Source: JAIYDJ01 sp031400505
GTDB taxonomy: Bacteria; Pseudomonadota; Alphaproteobacteria; Rhodobacterales; Rhodobacteraceae
DNA: 64,000 nt
Assembly: GCA_031400505.1 (NCBI GenBank)
Contig: JANNPZ010000062.1
Coordinates: forward strand, 36,357-100,356
Reading direction: 5' to 3'
The position numbers were made by a program, and so were the translations under genes. The notes under the pieces were generated by a model, which had not been told where the DNA came from, searched no databases, and saw only the letters and a list, made by a program, of their open reading frames with translations. Within the stretch, counting starts at the first letter, position 1, and every line of letters starts with the position of its first letter. Of this stretch, positions 32,962 to 40,988 are shown piece after piece.

Positions 32962-34254
32962 TCAGTCAACAAACCCCGCCAGACGTGGCAGGGTCAGCGA
33001 GATTGCCGGAATATAGGTGACAAGCAGGATCACCAGAAACTCTACCGCCAGAAACGGCAGGACGGCGCGGGCGATGGTTTCAACCCGCAACCCCGATACG
33101 GCTGACGTGGCGAACAAAACCAGCCCCATCGGCGGCGTCAGCAACCCGACGGTCAGGTTGATCACCATCACTACCGCAAAATGCACAGGGTCCACGCCCA
33201 ATTGCACAAAAATCGGGGCAAGGATCGGGCCAAGGATGATGATCGCGGGGCCTGCATCCAGAAACATGCCGACGATGAACAGCAGGATATTGACCAGCAA
33301 CAGCAGCAAAAGCGGGTCTTCGGTAATACCCAGAAGCCCCGCCGCCAGAAGTTCCGGCGTATGGGCAAGCGCCGCAACCGTCTTGAACGCCATCGCCGCC
33401 CCAACCAGCAACATCACCACGGAAGACGTGATGCCTGCCCGCGTCAGCACGCCCGGCACATCGCGCAACGTCAGCGTTTTCAGTAGGAGTATCGAAATCA
33501 AGAAGCTGTAGCCAACCGTCACCGCCGCAGCCTCGGTCGGGGTAAAGACCCCGCTCAGGATGCCTCCCATCAACAAGATGGGTGTCATCAAGGGCCAGAA
33601 GGCGGCCCCACCGGCTTGCCCTGTCTCGCGCCAAGTCGCACGCTGCATGGCGGCGGGCAGATTATAGCGATCCGCCATCAGCCTGATCGTGATCATCAAG
33701 GCAATGCCGATCAGAATGCCCGGCACGATACCGGCCAGAAACAGGGCTGCAACGCTTTCGCCCATCACATAGGCATAGATGATCATGATCCCCGATGGCG
33801 GGATGATCGGCCCGATGATCGCGCTTGCCGCGGTGATGGCGGCGGCAAAGGGTTTGGGATACCCCTTCTTTTCCATCTGGGGGATGATGATCGAACCCAG
33901 TGCGGCAACATCGGCCACTGCAGAGCCGGAAATGCCGGCAAACAGCATCGAGTCCACCACATTGACCTGCGCCAGGCCGCCGCGGAAGTGGCCGACCATG
34001 GCTTGGGCAAACCCCACGATCCGCGCCGAGATGCCGCCACGGTTCATCAACTCTCCGGCGAGCATGAAAAACGGAATCGCCATCAAGGGAAAGCTGTTCA
34101 TCCCCTCGTAGACATTGCGGTACAGCAACACGATGTCTCGTTCTTGGCCGTTCATCCACAAAAGGATCGCGGGCGAGGCCAAAAGCGCAAACACGACCGG
34201 CAGGCCCAGCATCAAAAACAGAATGAATAGCGGCAAGAAAAAGCTCAGCATCAC
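32962..34254 (-). CDS. dctM: TRAP transporter large permease (DctM family)
   Basis: This 430-residue inner-membrane protein has about 12 hydrophobic helices. Its first helix FFLPLFILFLMLGLPVVFALL, the segment EGMNSFPLMAIPFFMLAGELMNRGG and IIPPSGIMIIYAYV are typical of DctM. It forms the Na+-coupled transport channel. Its start overlaps the small-permease stop by four bases (ATGA), and a 37-base gap leads to dctP. The sequence is complete, with the usual length. Confidence 0.94.
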   Translation of the reverse strand: MMLSFFLPLFILFLMLGLPVVFALLASPAILLWMNGQERDIVLLYRNVYEGMNSFPLMAIPFFMLAGELMNRGGISARIVGFAQAMVGHFRGGLAQVNVVDSMLFAGISGSAVADVAALGSIIIPQMEKKGYPKPFAAAITAASAIIGPIIPPSGIMIIYAYVMGESVAALFLAGIVPGILIGIALMITIRLMADRYNLPAAMQRATWRETGQAGGAAFWPLMTPILLMGGILSGVFTPTEAAAVTVGYSFLISILLLKTLTLRDVPGVLTRAGITSSVVMLLVGAAMAFKTVAALAHTPELLAAGLLGITEDPLLLLLLVNILLFIVGMFLDAGPAIIILGPILAPIFVQLGVDPVHFAVVMVINLTVGLLTPPMGLVLFATSAVSGLRVETIARAVLPFLAVEFLVILLVTYIPAISLTLPRLAGFVD

Positions 34255-34847
34255 TCGGCCCCCGATCCAAGTATGATGGTTTCCGGGATTTCATGCAGGC
34301 CGTCGGGGCCAAAAAACAGGATGCAGAGATTGCGCAGCGCCAGTTCGACTGCAACCAGCAGCAGCAAAGCGACACCGACGAGCAAGGATGCAAGCATCGC
34401 CGACTTGGGCATCTTGACCCAGCTTGAAAAATCCAGCGCCGCAGGCGCCCAAAGCGCGTCCATCTGGAAGCGGCCGCCAAGGCCCGTCACCTCGGACCAA
34501 CCGATGCCGAGTGCCGTCCACAACACCAGAATGGCCAGTACCATCAGCAGAACGAACAGCCCCGTTGCAAGGCTTCGCGGCAGCAGGCGAACGACCATGT
34601 CAATCACGACAAATCCGCCACGCCGAAAGGCGGTCGGGGCCATCAAGCCAGTCGACCACAGCATCAGGAAACGCGAGGCCTCTTCCGGCCAGGGCAAGGC
34701 ATTGCTCAGGACATAGCGGAAAAACACCTGGGCCAGGATGACCACGACCATCAGGCCCAGACATATTGCGCCCAACCAGCGTCCAATTGTCAGCAGGGCT
34801 GCATTCACTGCGCCCAAGCCGTTGGACAAGCCCAAAAGCAATCCCAC
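34251..34847 (-). CDS. dctQ: TRAP transporter small permease (DctQ family)
   Basis: This 198-residue membrane protein has four predicted helices, typical of DctQ. Key segments are VVILAQVFFRYVLSNALPWPEEASRFLM (the conserved family motif around residues 38-65) and FRRGGFVVIDMVVRLLP. It pairs with DctM to anchor the binding protein. It starts 56 bases after the flavin reductase stop on the same strand and overlaps dctM by four bases, so transport and enzymes share a transcript. Confidence 0.92.
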   Translation of the reverse strand: MGLLLGLSNGLGAVNAALLTIGRWLGAICLGLMVVVILAQVFFRYVLSNALPWPEEASRFLMLWSTGLMAPTAFRRGGFVVIDMVVRLLPRSLATGLFVLLMVLAILVLWTALGIGWSEVTGLGGRFQMDALWAPAALDFSSWVKMPKSAMLASLLVGVALLLLVAVELALRNLCILFFGPDGLHEIPETIILGSGAE

Positions 34848-34903
34848 TCGTCGTCCTCCCTTTCGCCACGCCGAAATACCGGGGCGTCTTGCTGCCGTTG
34901 CCG

Positions 34904-35452
34904 TCAGGCGCTGGCAAACTGTCCCATCTGGCCTTTTGCAAAGACCAAAGGCGCACCGTCCTTGCAGACGACACGACTGACGCGCCCCACGACGATCAGA
35001 TGATCGCCTCCCTCGTGGAGTGCGTGTTGTTCACATTCAAACCGCGCCAAAGCCCCGGCGACCAGCGGGACGCCCTGCTCATTGACGTCATGCGCCAAGC
35101 TGTCAGCCTCCGGCCCGTCAAACCCCGAATGGTCAAACCCGGGCCCGGCACTGCTGAACCGGCGGATCAGCGCGGCCTGACCCAAAGCCAGCACATGGAC
35201 GGCAAAGTGACGGGCCTCGACAAAATGTGGCGCGCGGCGTGCAGATCTGGCAACCGCCCACATGACCAGCGGCGGGTCGATCGACAGACTGGAAAAGCTG
35301 TTGGCAACAAACCCCATCGGCCCCGTCGGCCCATTGATCGTAACCAGGGTTACACCAGTGGCAAACATTCCCAAGGCATCGCGAAAGGCGCGGGCTGTGT
35401 CAGAATTCGGAGCAAACCCCACGTCTGCAACAGACCCGCCATCTGCCATCAT
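34904..35452 (-). CDS. NAD(P)H:flavin reductase (FMN-binding split barrel)
   Basis: The 182-residue protein has the flavin reductase-like signature FRDALGMFATGVTLVTINGPTG-type N-terminal block (residues about 19-40), NSFSSLSIDPPLVMWAV (flavin phosphate contact) and a C-terminal barrel strand HLIVVGRVSRV. It supplies reduced FMN to a two-component monooxygenase. The ATG at 35452 overlaps the AKR stop by four bases, and the monooxygenase gene is two steps upstream, so it is almost certainly the partner of that enzyme. In the known SMO pathway this role is played by SmoA. Confidence 0.9.
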   Translation of the reverse strand: MMADGGSVADVGFAPNSDTARAFRDALGMFATGVTLVTINGPTGPMGFVANSFSSLSIDPPLVMWAVARSARRAPHFVEARHFAVHVLALGQAALIRRFSSAGPGFDHSGFDGPEADSLAHDVNEQGVPLVAGALARFECEQHALHEGGDHLIVVGRVSRVVCKDGAPLVFAKGQMGQFASA

Positions 35453-36339
35453 GCCACCTCGTGCCCGAGCGCCAGAGCATAAAGCTCGAACCATGTCTGA
35501 CGATCGATCTGCACCTTCAACGCATCGCCGATCCCTGCAATCCGGGCCAAAGAGTTTGTGCCAAGCACCGGCATAATCCGCGCCGGGTGCCGCAGCAGCC
35601 AGGCGACCGCAACGGCGGACCAATCGGTTCCGTGGGCGTTTGCGATGTCACGCAGCCGGTCGCGCAAGGCGGTATCTGACTCGGCCAGCAGACGGCCCCC
35701 GGCCAGCGGCGACCATGCCATGATCGGGATGCCCTGTTCCTGATGAAAGGCCACATCGCCGTTGGTCAGGCCGTCATGCGCCAACAGGCTAAGCTCGATC
35801 TGATTGGTGACCAACCGGGTTGTCATGGCAGATTGCAGCAGCCGCACGTCCCAGGGGCGGAAATTTGAAACCCCGACAGCATGCACCTTGCCCGATGCAA
35901 CCAACGCATCCAGCGCCGCCCCCGTTTCATGATGATCCATCAAGGGATCGGGGCGATGGATCAGCAGAAGATCGATGGTTTCAATCGCCATCTCGCGCAA
36001 TGACGTTTCTGCCGACGCGGTGATGTGGGCCGCAGAGGTGTCGTAATGCTTGACGCGCGCGCCGTGATGGCGACCCACCGGCGCGACGATGTCGCATTTT
36101 GTCACGATTTCCATGCGGTCGCGCAGACCCGGGGCAGCACGCAGCGCGCCACCAAGAAGCGACTCGGCCGTGTAGCCCCCATAGATATCGGCCTGATCGA
36201 ACGAGGTGATGCCGATGGCCAGGCACGCCTCGATCTTGGCCTGAACATGGGCGGGGCTGGTGTCGTCATCATCCCCCAGGCGCCACATGCCATAGACCAG
36301 ACGCGACAGATTGATCTGCCCCAGGGACACGCGCTCCAT
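35449..36339 (-). CDS. Aldo/keto reductase, SmoB-like candidate
   Basis: The 296-residue TIM-barrel AKR has the catalytic tetrad Asp48 and Tyr53 (FDQADIYGG), Lys81 (VTKC) and His128 (LIHRPDPL). The NADPH-binding end is ILRxPA-like (VAWLLRHPARIMPVLGTNS). It belongs to the YdhF-like branch. The segments DTSPAHVQAKIEACLA and GVSNFRPWD resemble, as far as I recall, SmoB, the 6-oxo-glucose reductase of sulfoquinovose degradation. It is coupled at both ends by four-base or one-base overlaps to the monooxygenase and flavin reductase genes, so it probably reduces the aldehyde released by the monooxygenase. Confidence 0.88.
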   Translation of the reverse strand: MERVSLGQINLSRLVYGMWRLGDDDDTSPAHVQAKIEACLAIGITSFDQADIYGGYTAESLLGGALRAAPGLRDRMEIVTKCDIVAPVGRHHGARVKHYDTSAAHITASAETSLREMAIETIDLLLIHRPDPLMDHHETGAALDALVASGKVHAVGVSNFRPWDVRLLQSAMTTRLVTNQIELSLLAHDGLTNGDVAFHQEQGIPIMAWSPLAGGRLLAESDTALRDRLRDIANAHGTDWSAVAVAWLLRHPARIMPVLGTNSLARIAGIGDALKVQIDRQTWFELYALALGHEVA

Positions 36340-37496
36340 CAACGACGTTCTCCAATCCCGAGAGGGGTTGCAGGCGTATCGGCCGGCACTCGGCCATGAA
36401 CGTGCGGCAGAGAGCAGGTTTTCAGATGCGGCATCACTTTTGTGCCGAAATGGTCGGCCTCGTTCATGTGCGGATAGCCAGAGAAGATGAAGGCGCGGAT
36501 GCCCATTTTCTGATAGGCCTCGATCTCGGACAGGATCTGATCGGCCGAACCTACCAAAGCCGCCCCGCAGCCCGAACGAGCCCGACCTACCCCCGTCCAC
36601 ATGTGCGGTTCGATATAGCCGTACTGATCGGCCAGTTCGCGGGCCCGCGCCTGATGCGCCACACCAAGGCTGATGCTGTCATGCGCCCGGTCGCGGATCA
36701 GCTTGCCATAGTCATCGTCAAGCTTGCTGGAGATGTACTCGGCATATTCCTTGGCCTCGGCTTCGGTGTCGCGCACGATCATGTGGACGCGCAGACCGTA
36801 ATCCAGTGTTCGCCCGTGGGCCGCAGCGCGGGCGTGAACCGCGCGCATCCGTTCCGCCAAAATCTCGCGGGTTTCCGGCCACATCAGGTAGACGTCGCAC
36901 TGCGCCCCGCACAGTTCCAGCGCATCCGGCGAATAGCCCCCGAAATACAGCAGCGGCCCGCCGTTTTGCTGATAGGGGCGCGCCGGGTCGGCGGTGAGTT
37001 TTGTGATCTTGTAGATATCGCCTTCATATTCGATGTGGTCCTGCGTCCAGGCTTGCCGCAGGATCTCGACCACCTCGTGACTGCGTTTATAGCGGTAGGC
37101 ACTGTCGGCAACTTCGCCCGGAAAGTCCGAGGAAATGACATTCAGCGTCAGGCGGCCTTTCAGCATGTGGTCCAGCGTGGCCAAGGTGCGTGCCAGCATC
37201 ACCGGCTGCATCTCGCCGCAGCGGATGGCGGCAAGGAAATTGATCTTTTCGGTGATGGGCGCGCAACCAGCGACAAACGACAGCGTGTCTTGCCCGACCT
37301 GGTAAGAAGACGGGCACAGGATGTTGCGAAAGCCGTGGCTTTCCGCCTTTTTGACGATGCCCGAACAATGCTCCCAACTGGACCGCAACGCGCCGTCAGG
37401 CTGCCCCAGAAACTGATAGTCATCCGAACACAGCGCCGCAAACCAACTGACTTCGGCTGCATTCAGCCCGACAGAAGTAATCGGCACCACGGTCAT
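36339..37496 (-). CDS. LLM-class FMN-dependent (alkane)sulfonate-type monooxygenase
   Basis: From the ATG at 37496 (GGAGGGA upstream) the protein has 385 residues, the length of SsuD. It is a bacterial luciferase-like TIM barrel: FRNILCPSSYQVGQDTLSF, KINFLAAIRCGEMQPVMLARTLATLDHMLKGR, LNVISSDFPGE and GPLLYFGGYSPDALEL correspond to conserved SsuD blocks, with the Arg-rich C-terminal loop near RARSGCG. SsuD-type enzymes cleave the C-S bond of sulfonates using FMNH2 and O2. It is first in the operon with AKR, flavin reductase and TRAP genes, a content that matches the SMO pathway. The substrate is inferred. Confidence 0.88.
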   Translation of the reverse strand: MTVVPITSVGLNAAEVSWFAALCSDDYQFLGQPDGALRSSWEHCSGIVKKAESHGFRNILCPSSYQVGQDTLSFVAGCAPITEKINFLAAIRCGEMQPVMLARTLATLDHMLKGRLTLNVISSDFPGEVADSAYRYKRSHEVVEILRQAWTQDHIEYEGDIYKITKLTADPARPYQQNGGPLLYFGGYSPDALELCGAQCDVYLMWPETREILAERMRAVHARAAAHGRTLDYGLRVHMIVRDTEAEAKEYAEYISSKLDDDYGKLIRDRAHDSISLGVAHQARARELADQYGYIEPHMWTGVGRARSGCGAALVGSADQILSEIEAYQKMGIRAFIFSGYPHMNEADHFGTKVMPHLKTCSLPHVHGRVPADTPATPLGIGERR

Positions 37497-37544
37497 CGAT
37501 TCCCTCCAGGGCGGTTCACCATTGTGCTTGCGTAACACCTGCAA

Positions 37545-37567
37545 TGATATAGATCAATACTGTATCA
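37545..37567. promoter_or_regulatory. Probable operator of the HutC-type regulator
   Basis: The near-perfect dyad TGATATAG-N7-CTGTATCA (eight-base arms, one mismatch) lies in the 91-base space between the divergent monooxygenase and regulator genes. It is placed to control both, 48 bases upstream of the monooxygenase start and 20 bases upstream of the regulator start. GntR/HutC regulators usually bind such AT-rich dyads. Binding is inferred. Confidence 0.55.
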
Positions 37568-37587
37568 ATTTTAAGGATGCCACGCCG

Positions 37588-38289
37588 ATGCCCGCGCCGG
37601 GTTCTTTGCCACTTTACATGCAGATCAGCGAACTTTTGATCCGCGACATCGCGGCGGGTCGGTTGATCGATGGTGAAAAGCTGCCTTCGGAGCGGGACAT
37701 GGCAGCCCAGTTGGGGATTGCGGTCGGCACCTTGCGCCAGGCGCTGAAGGATCTTACGGCAAAGGGGATGCTGGCCCGCGTGCAAGGGTCGGGCAATTAC
37801 ATCCGGGCCAAGGCGGACCCCGCATCGGTCTACGCGCTCCTCAGGATCGAGCTGGCCAGCGGCGGCGGTTTGCCCACCGCGCGCGTGCTGTCGGTGGAAA
37901 AGTTGCCCAAGGACCCGCGCCTTCCCGGGTTTGGCAATAGCGCGCAGGGTCACCGCATTCGTCGCCTGCGGTTCTTGTCCGGGGTAGTCGCTGCTGTTGA
38001 AGAGATTTGGCTGGATGCCGGCTATGCCCAGCAGATCGCCATCACCGACCTGTCGGAATCCTTGTATCTATACTATCGCCAACGGCTGAACCTGTGGATC
38101 GCGCGGGCTGAAGACAGCATAGGTCTGGGGCCTTTGCCTGACTGGTCCCCGGCAGAGTTTCCGCATCGACCCGGCACAGGCCTGCCGCATATCACCCGCA
38201 TCAGCCACGACCAGGAAGGCCGCGCGGCAGAGGCATCGTGGACCTGGTATGACCCCGAAACCGTGCGCTATGTCGCACGCTTGAAATAG
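37588..38289 (+). CDS. GntR-family (HutC/UTRA-type) transcriptional regulator
   Basis: From the ATG at 37588 the protein has 233 residues. The N-terminal winged helix LYMQISELLIRDIAAGRL...KLPSERDMAAQLGIAVGTLRQALKDL spans about 9-60. The C-terminal chorismate-lyase-like UTRA ligand domain includes RIRRLRFLSGVVAAVEEIWLD. UTRA regulators often sense phosphorylated sugars or sugar acids; SMO clusters also carry a regulator gene. It diverges from the monooxygenase operon and sits nine bases before a Gfo/Idh/MocA gene, so it probably controls both directions through the dyad at 37545. The exact start is uncertain. Confidence 0.88.
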   Translation: MPAPGSLPLYMQISELLIRDIAAGRLIDGEKLPSERDMAAQLGIAVGTLRQALKDLTAKGMLARVQGSGNYIRAKADPASVYALLRIELASGGGLPTARVLSVEKLPKDPRLPGFGNSAQGHRIRRLRFLSGVVAAVEEIWLDAGYAQQIAITDLSESLYLYYRQRLNLWIARAEDSIGLGPLPDWSPAEFPHRPGTGLPHITRISHDQEGRAAEASWTWYDPETVRYVARLK

Positions 38290-38297
38290 GCAACAAC

Positions 38298-39437
38298 ATG
38301 AAATCAGTGCGCTATGGCATTATCGGCTGCGGAATGATGGGACAGGAGCATTTGCGCAACATCGCGCTTTTGCCCGAGTCAGAAACCGTGGCGATCTTTG
38401 AACCCGATGCCGCCATGCGAGGCCGGGCGGCGGAGTTGGCGCCGGGGGCCGACATGGTCGGATCGCTGGCCGATGTGTTGGCGCACCCGACAGTGAACTG
38501 TTTTCTGATCGCGTCGCCCAACCACAAACACCTTGACCAGCTGGAGGAAATCGCAGCGATCCGCCCCCTGCCGGTGCTGGTGGAAAAGCCGCTTTTCACA
38601 GATGAGGCGGATGTGGCCCGGCTTGCGGCCCTGCGCGCGGGGTATGGCGCGCCGATCTGGGTGGCGATGGAATACCGCTACATGCCCCCCGTGGCGCATC
38701 TGATCCGCGAGGCGCAGGCAGCCACCGGCGGCATCAAGATGCTGACGATCCGGGAACACCGCTTTCCCTTTCTGGAAAAGGTCGGTGACTGGAACCGCTT
38801 CAACCACAACACCGGCGGTACTCTGGTTGAAAAGTGCTGCCATTTCTTTGACCTGATGCGCCTGATCGCCGGCTGCAATCCGGTGCGCGTGATGGCGTCT
38901 GGCGGGCAGGCGGTAAACCATCTGCACGAGGTTTATGACGGCATGGCGTCGGACATCTGGGACAATGCCTATGTGATCGTCGATTTCGAAAACGGGCTGC
39001 GCGCCATGCTGGAGTTGTGCATGTTCGCCGAAGGCGCGCGCTATCAGGAAGAGATCTCGGCAGTTGGGCCAAAGGGCAAGATCGAATGCCTTGTGCCCGG
39101 TCCGGGCCGGTTCTGGCCCAAGCATCTGGGGCCGGCACCGATGCCGCAAGTCGTGGTCAGCCCACGCAACCCGGCCGGGCCGAAGATACTTGACGTGCCG
39201 GTCGACCCGATGCTGCTGCAGGCGGGCGATCATAACGGATCGACATACTATCAACACCGCCACTTTGGAGATGTGGTAGCGAGGGGCGCAACCCCGCAAG
39301 TCGCGCTTGATGACGGCTGGTGGGCAGTGGCGATCGGCAAGGCTGCGCAAATATCTGCAATGACAGGGCAGGTCATCTCGGGCGAGGCTCTGCGCGCGCT
39401 GGTTCCGCCGCCGGCAAGGCAGACAAAAGCACACTGA
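38298..39437 (+). CDS. Gfo/Idh/MocA-family dehydrogenase
   Basis: The 379-residue protein begins VRYGIIGCGMMGQEHLRNI, a canonical NAD(P) loop, and has the family motif VLVEKPLFTDE at about 94-104 and GGTLVEKCCHFFDLMRLIAG with the conserved Cys/His/Asp segment around 172-191. It oxidises or reduces a sugar or polyol. It follows the HutC-type regulator by eight bases and is divergent from the LLM monooxygenase operon, so it may process the sugar freed by that operon or a related one. It is the third member of this family in the window; all three are distinct in sequence. Confidence 0.9.
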   Translation: MKSVRYGIIGCGMMGQEHLRNIALLPESETVAIFEPDAAMRGRAAELAPGADMVGSLADVLAHPTVNCFLIASPNHKHLDQLEEIAAIRPLPVLVEKPLFTDEADVARLAALRAGYGAPIWVAMEYRYMPPVAHLIREAQAATGGIKMLTIREHRFPFLEKVGDWNRFNHNTGGTLVEKCCHFFDLMRLIAGCNPVRVMASGGQAVNHLHEVYDGMASDIWDNAYVIVDFENGLRAMLELCMFAEGARYQEEISAVGPKGKIECLVPGPGRFWPKHLGPAPMPQVVVSPRNPAGPKILDVPVDPMLLQAGDHNGSTYYQHRHFGDVVARGATPQVALDDGWWAVAIGKAAQISAMTGQVISGEALRALVPPPARQTKAH

Positions 39438-39858
39438 TGGAACCGGTGCGGTTGTCCGCAAAGGCCGTCAACGGTCGCGCCGAACCGATGGCTTGGCGGG
39501 GCTGATCTTCGGGATTTTCCCCTTCGTTTGCGCGACATGCAACGGATCGAAGGCCCGGCGGCCTTGCCGTTCGATCCACCTGCGAAGCTGTTCTGAGGCC
39601 AGAAGTCCGCCGCCCGGACCGCGGTGGAAAATCACACGCCCGAAAGGACTGGCAGGACCGCCAGACTGGCCGACGCAATGCCTTGAACGACGACAAAAGG
39701 CAAAAAAGCGGCGGCCGGGAATTTTTGTCTTGCAGCGTCGCGGGCTGGAAACTGTTACAAAAACGTCATGAAATTGTTAGATAACTTTCTTGCCAGATCG
39801 CTACGGCTCATGCTGGGTTTAACCATTTGGCTGCCCTGCCACTCTACTGGAGAATGAT
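39438..39858. other. 421-base intergenic region before pstS
   Basis: The distal end contains the PHO box at 39752 and must hold the pstS promoter. The first 300 bases carry no recognisable gene. Open frames on both strands here (for example 39493-39771 plus, and a 55-codon GTG frame at 39468-39635 minus) lack ribosome sites and family motifs. In related genomes phoR commonly lies in this position, but nothing like a histidine kinase is seen. Confidence 0.6.
39752..39773 (+). promoter_or_regulatory. PHO box upstream of pstS
   Basis: Two tandem 11-base units, CTGTTACAAAA and ACGTCATGAAA, match the PhoB consensus of CTGTCAT-type heptamers separated by A-rich spacers. A weaker third unit (TTGTTAGATAA) follows. 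It lies about 86 bases before the pstS start, in the position expected for activation by the PhoB protein encoded at 45357. Confidence 0.75.
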
Positions 39859-40914
39859 ATGTCCTTCATGAAATCCAGCGCCTCGGCGCTTGCGATCTTC
39901 GCACTGTCGGCGACCGCCGGCGCTGCCCGGGATCAGGTTCAGGTTACCGGTTCCTCGACCGTTCTGCCCTATTCGACCATCGTTGCCGAAGCGTTCGGCG
40001 AAAACTTCGACTTCCCGTCGCCGGTGGTTGAAGGCGGTGGTTCGGGTGCCGGCCGCAAGAAGTTTTGCGAAGGCGTTGGCGAAAACTTCGTCGATATCGC
40101 AAACTCGTCGTCGCGCATCTCCAAGTCGGACATCGAACTCTGCGCGACCAACGGCATCAGCGACATCATCGAAGTCCGTTTCGGCTATGATGGCATCGTG
40201 TTCGCGTCGGACATCAACGGCGCTGAATTTGCGTTCACCCCGGCACAGATCTATGGCGGTCTGGCCGCTCAGGTTGCCAAGGATAGCGCTCTGGTTGCCA
40301 ACACCGCCGCTGCCTGGAACGAAGTCGACGCAGCTTTGCCGGCTCAGGCGATCCTCGCGTTCATCCCGGGCACCAAGCACGGCACCCGTGAAGTGTTCGA
40401 CACCAAGGTGATCATCGCCGGCTGCAAAGACAGCGGCGCGCACGATCTGTTCCTGGCCGTTGCCGAAGGCGCGGACGAGAAAGAAAAGAAAGCCAACGCT
40501 GACAAGGCCTGCAACGAGCTGCGCACCGACGGCAAGTCGGTCGACATCGACGGCGACTACACCGAGACTCTGGCCCGTATCGACGCCGACAAGACCGCCA
40601 TCGGCGTGTTCGGTCTGTCGTTCTACCAGAACAACACCGACAAGCTGCGCGTCGCCACCATGGGCGGCGTCGTTCCTTCGGCCGAGTCTATCGCTTCGGC
40701 AGAATACCCGGTTTCGCGTCCGCTGTACTTCTACGTCAAGAAGGCACACATCGGCGTGATCCCGGGCCTGAAAGAGTTCGTCACGTTCTTCCTGTCGGAT
40801 GACATCGCTGGCCCGGCTGGCCCGCTGGCTGCTTACGGCTTGGTGTCCGACCCGGAACTGGCTGCAACTCAGGCTGCGTTCGAAGCCGAGACCCCGATGG
40901 GTCCGCTGGAATAA
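39859..40914 (+). CDS. pstS: Phosphate ABC transporter periplasmic binding protein
   Basis: The protein has 351 residues with a signal peptide of about 23 (FMKSSASALAIFALSATAGAA). The phosphate-binding blocks are clear: VTGSSTVLPYSTIVAEAF, the glycine-serine loop EGGGSGAGRKKFCEGV and NSSSRISKSDIE, then PGTKHGTREVF. It captures inorganic phosphate at nanomolar levels for PstCAB. CTGGAGAATGAT precedes the ATG. Base use is highly biased to C-ending codons, as in strongly expressed genes. It is followed by a perfect hairpin before pstC. Confidence 0.96.
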   Translation: MSFMKSSASALAIFALSATAGAARDQVQVTGSSTVLPYSTIVAEAFGENFDFPSPVVEGGGSGAGRKKFCEGVGENFVDIANSSSRISKSDIELCATNGISDIIEVRFGYDGIVFASDINGAEFAFTPAQIYGGLAAQVAKDSALVANTAAAWNEVDAALPAQAILAFIPGTKHGTREVFDTKVIIAGCKDSGAHDLFLAVAEGADEKEKKANADKACNELRTDGKSVDIDGDYTETLARIDADKTAIGVFGLSFYQNNTDKLRVATMGGVVPSAESIASAEYPVSRPLYFYVKKAHIGVIPGLKEFVTFFLSDDIAGPAGPLAAYGLVSDPELAATQAAFEAETPMGPLE

Positions 40915-40925
40915 GCGACATCACC

Positions 40926-40955
40926 GGGGCGGCGCTGCGAGGCGCCGCCCCATTT
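40926..40955 (+). terminator. Hairpin attenuator between pstS and pstC
   Basis: A perfect ten-pair stem (GGGGCGGCGC / GCGCCGCCCC) with the loop TGCGAG begins 11 bases past the pstS stop and is followed by ATTTCCTT. It probably terminates a fraction of transcripts so that PstS exceeds the membrane components. Confidence 0.8.
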
Positions 40956-40988
40956 CCTTGAAACATTGAATAGCGAACGGGATAGGCG

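Noticed and set aside
39468..39771. Small open frames on both strands before pstS
   Set aside because: They lack ribosome sites and known motifs, and one runs into the PHO box.
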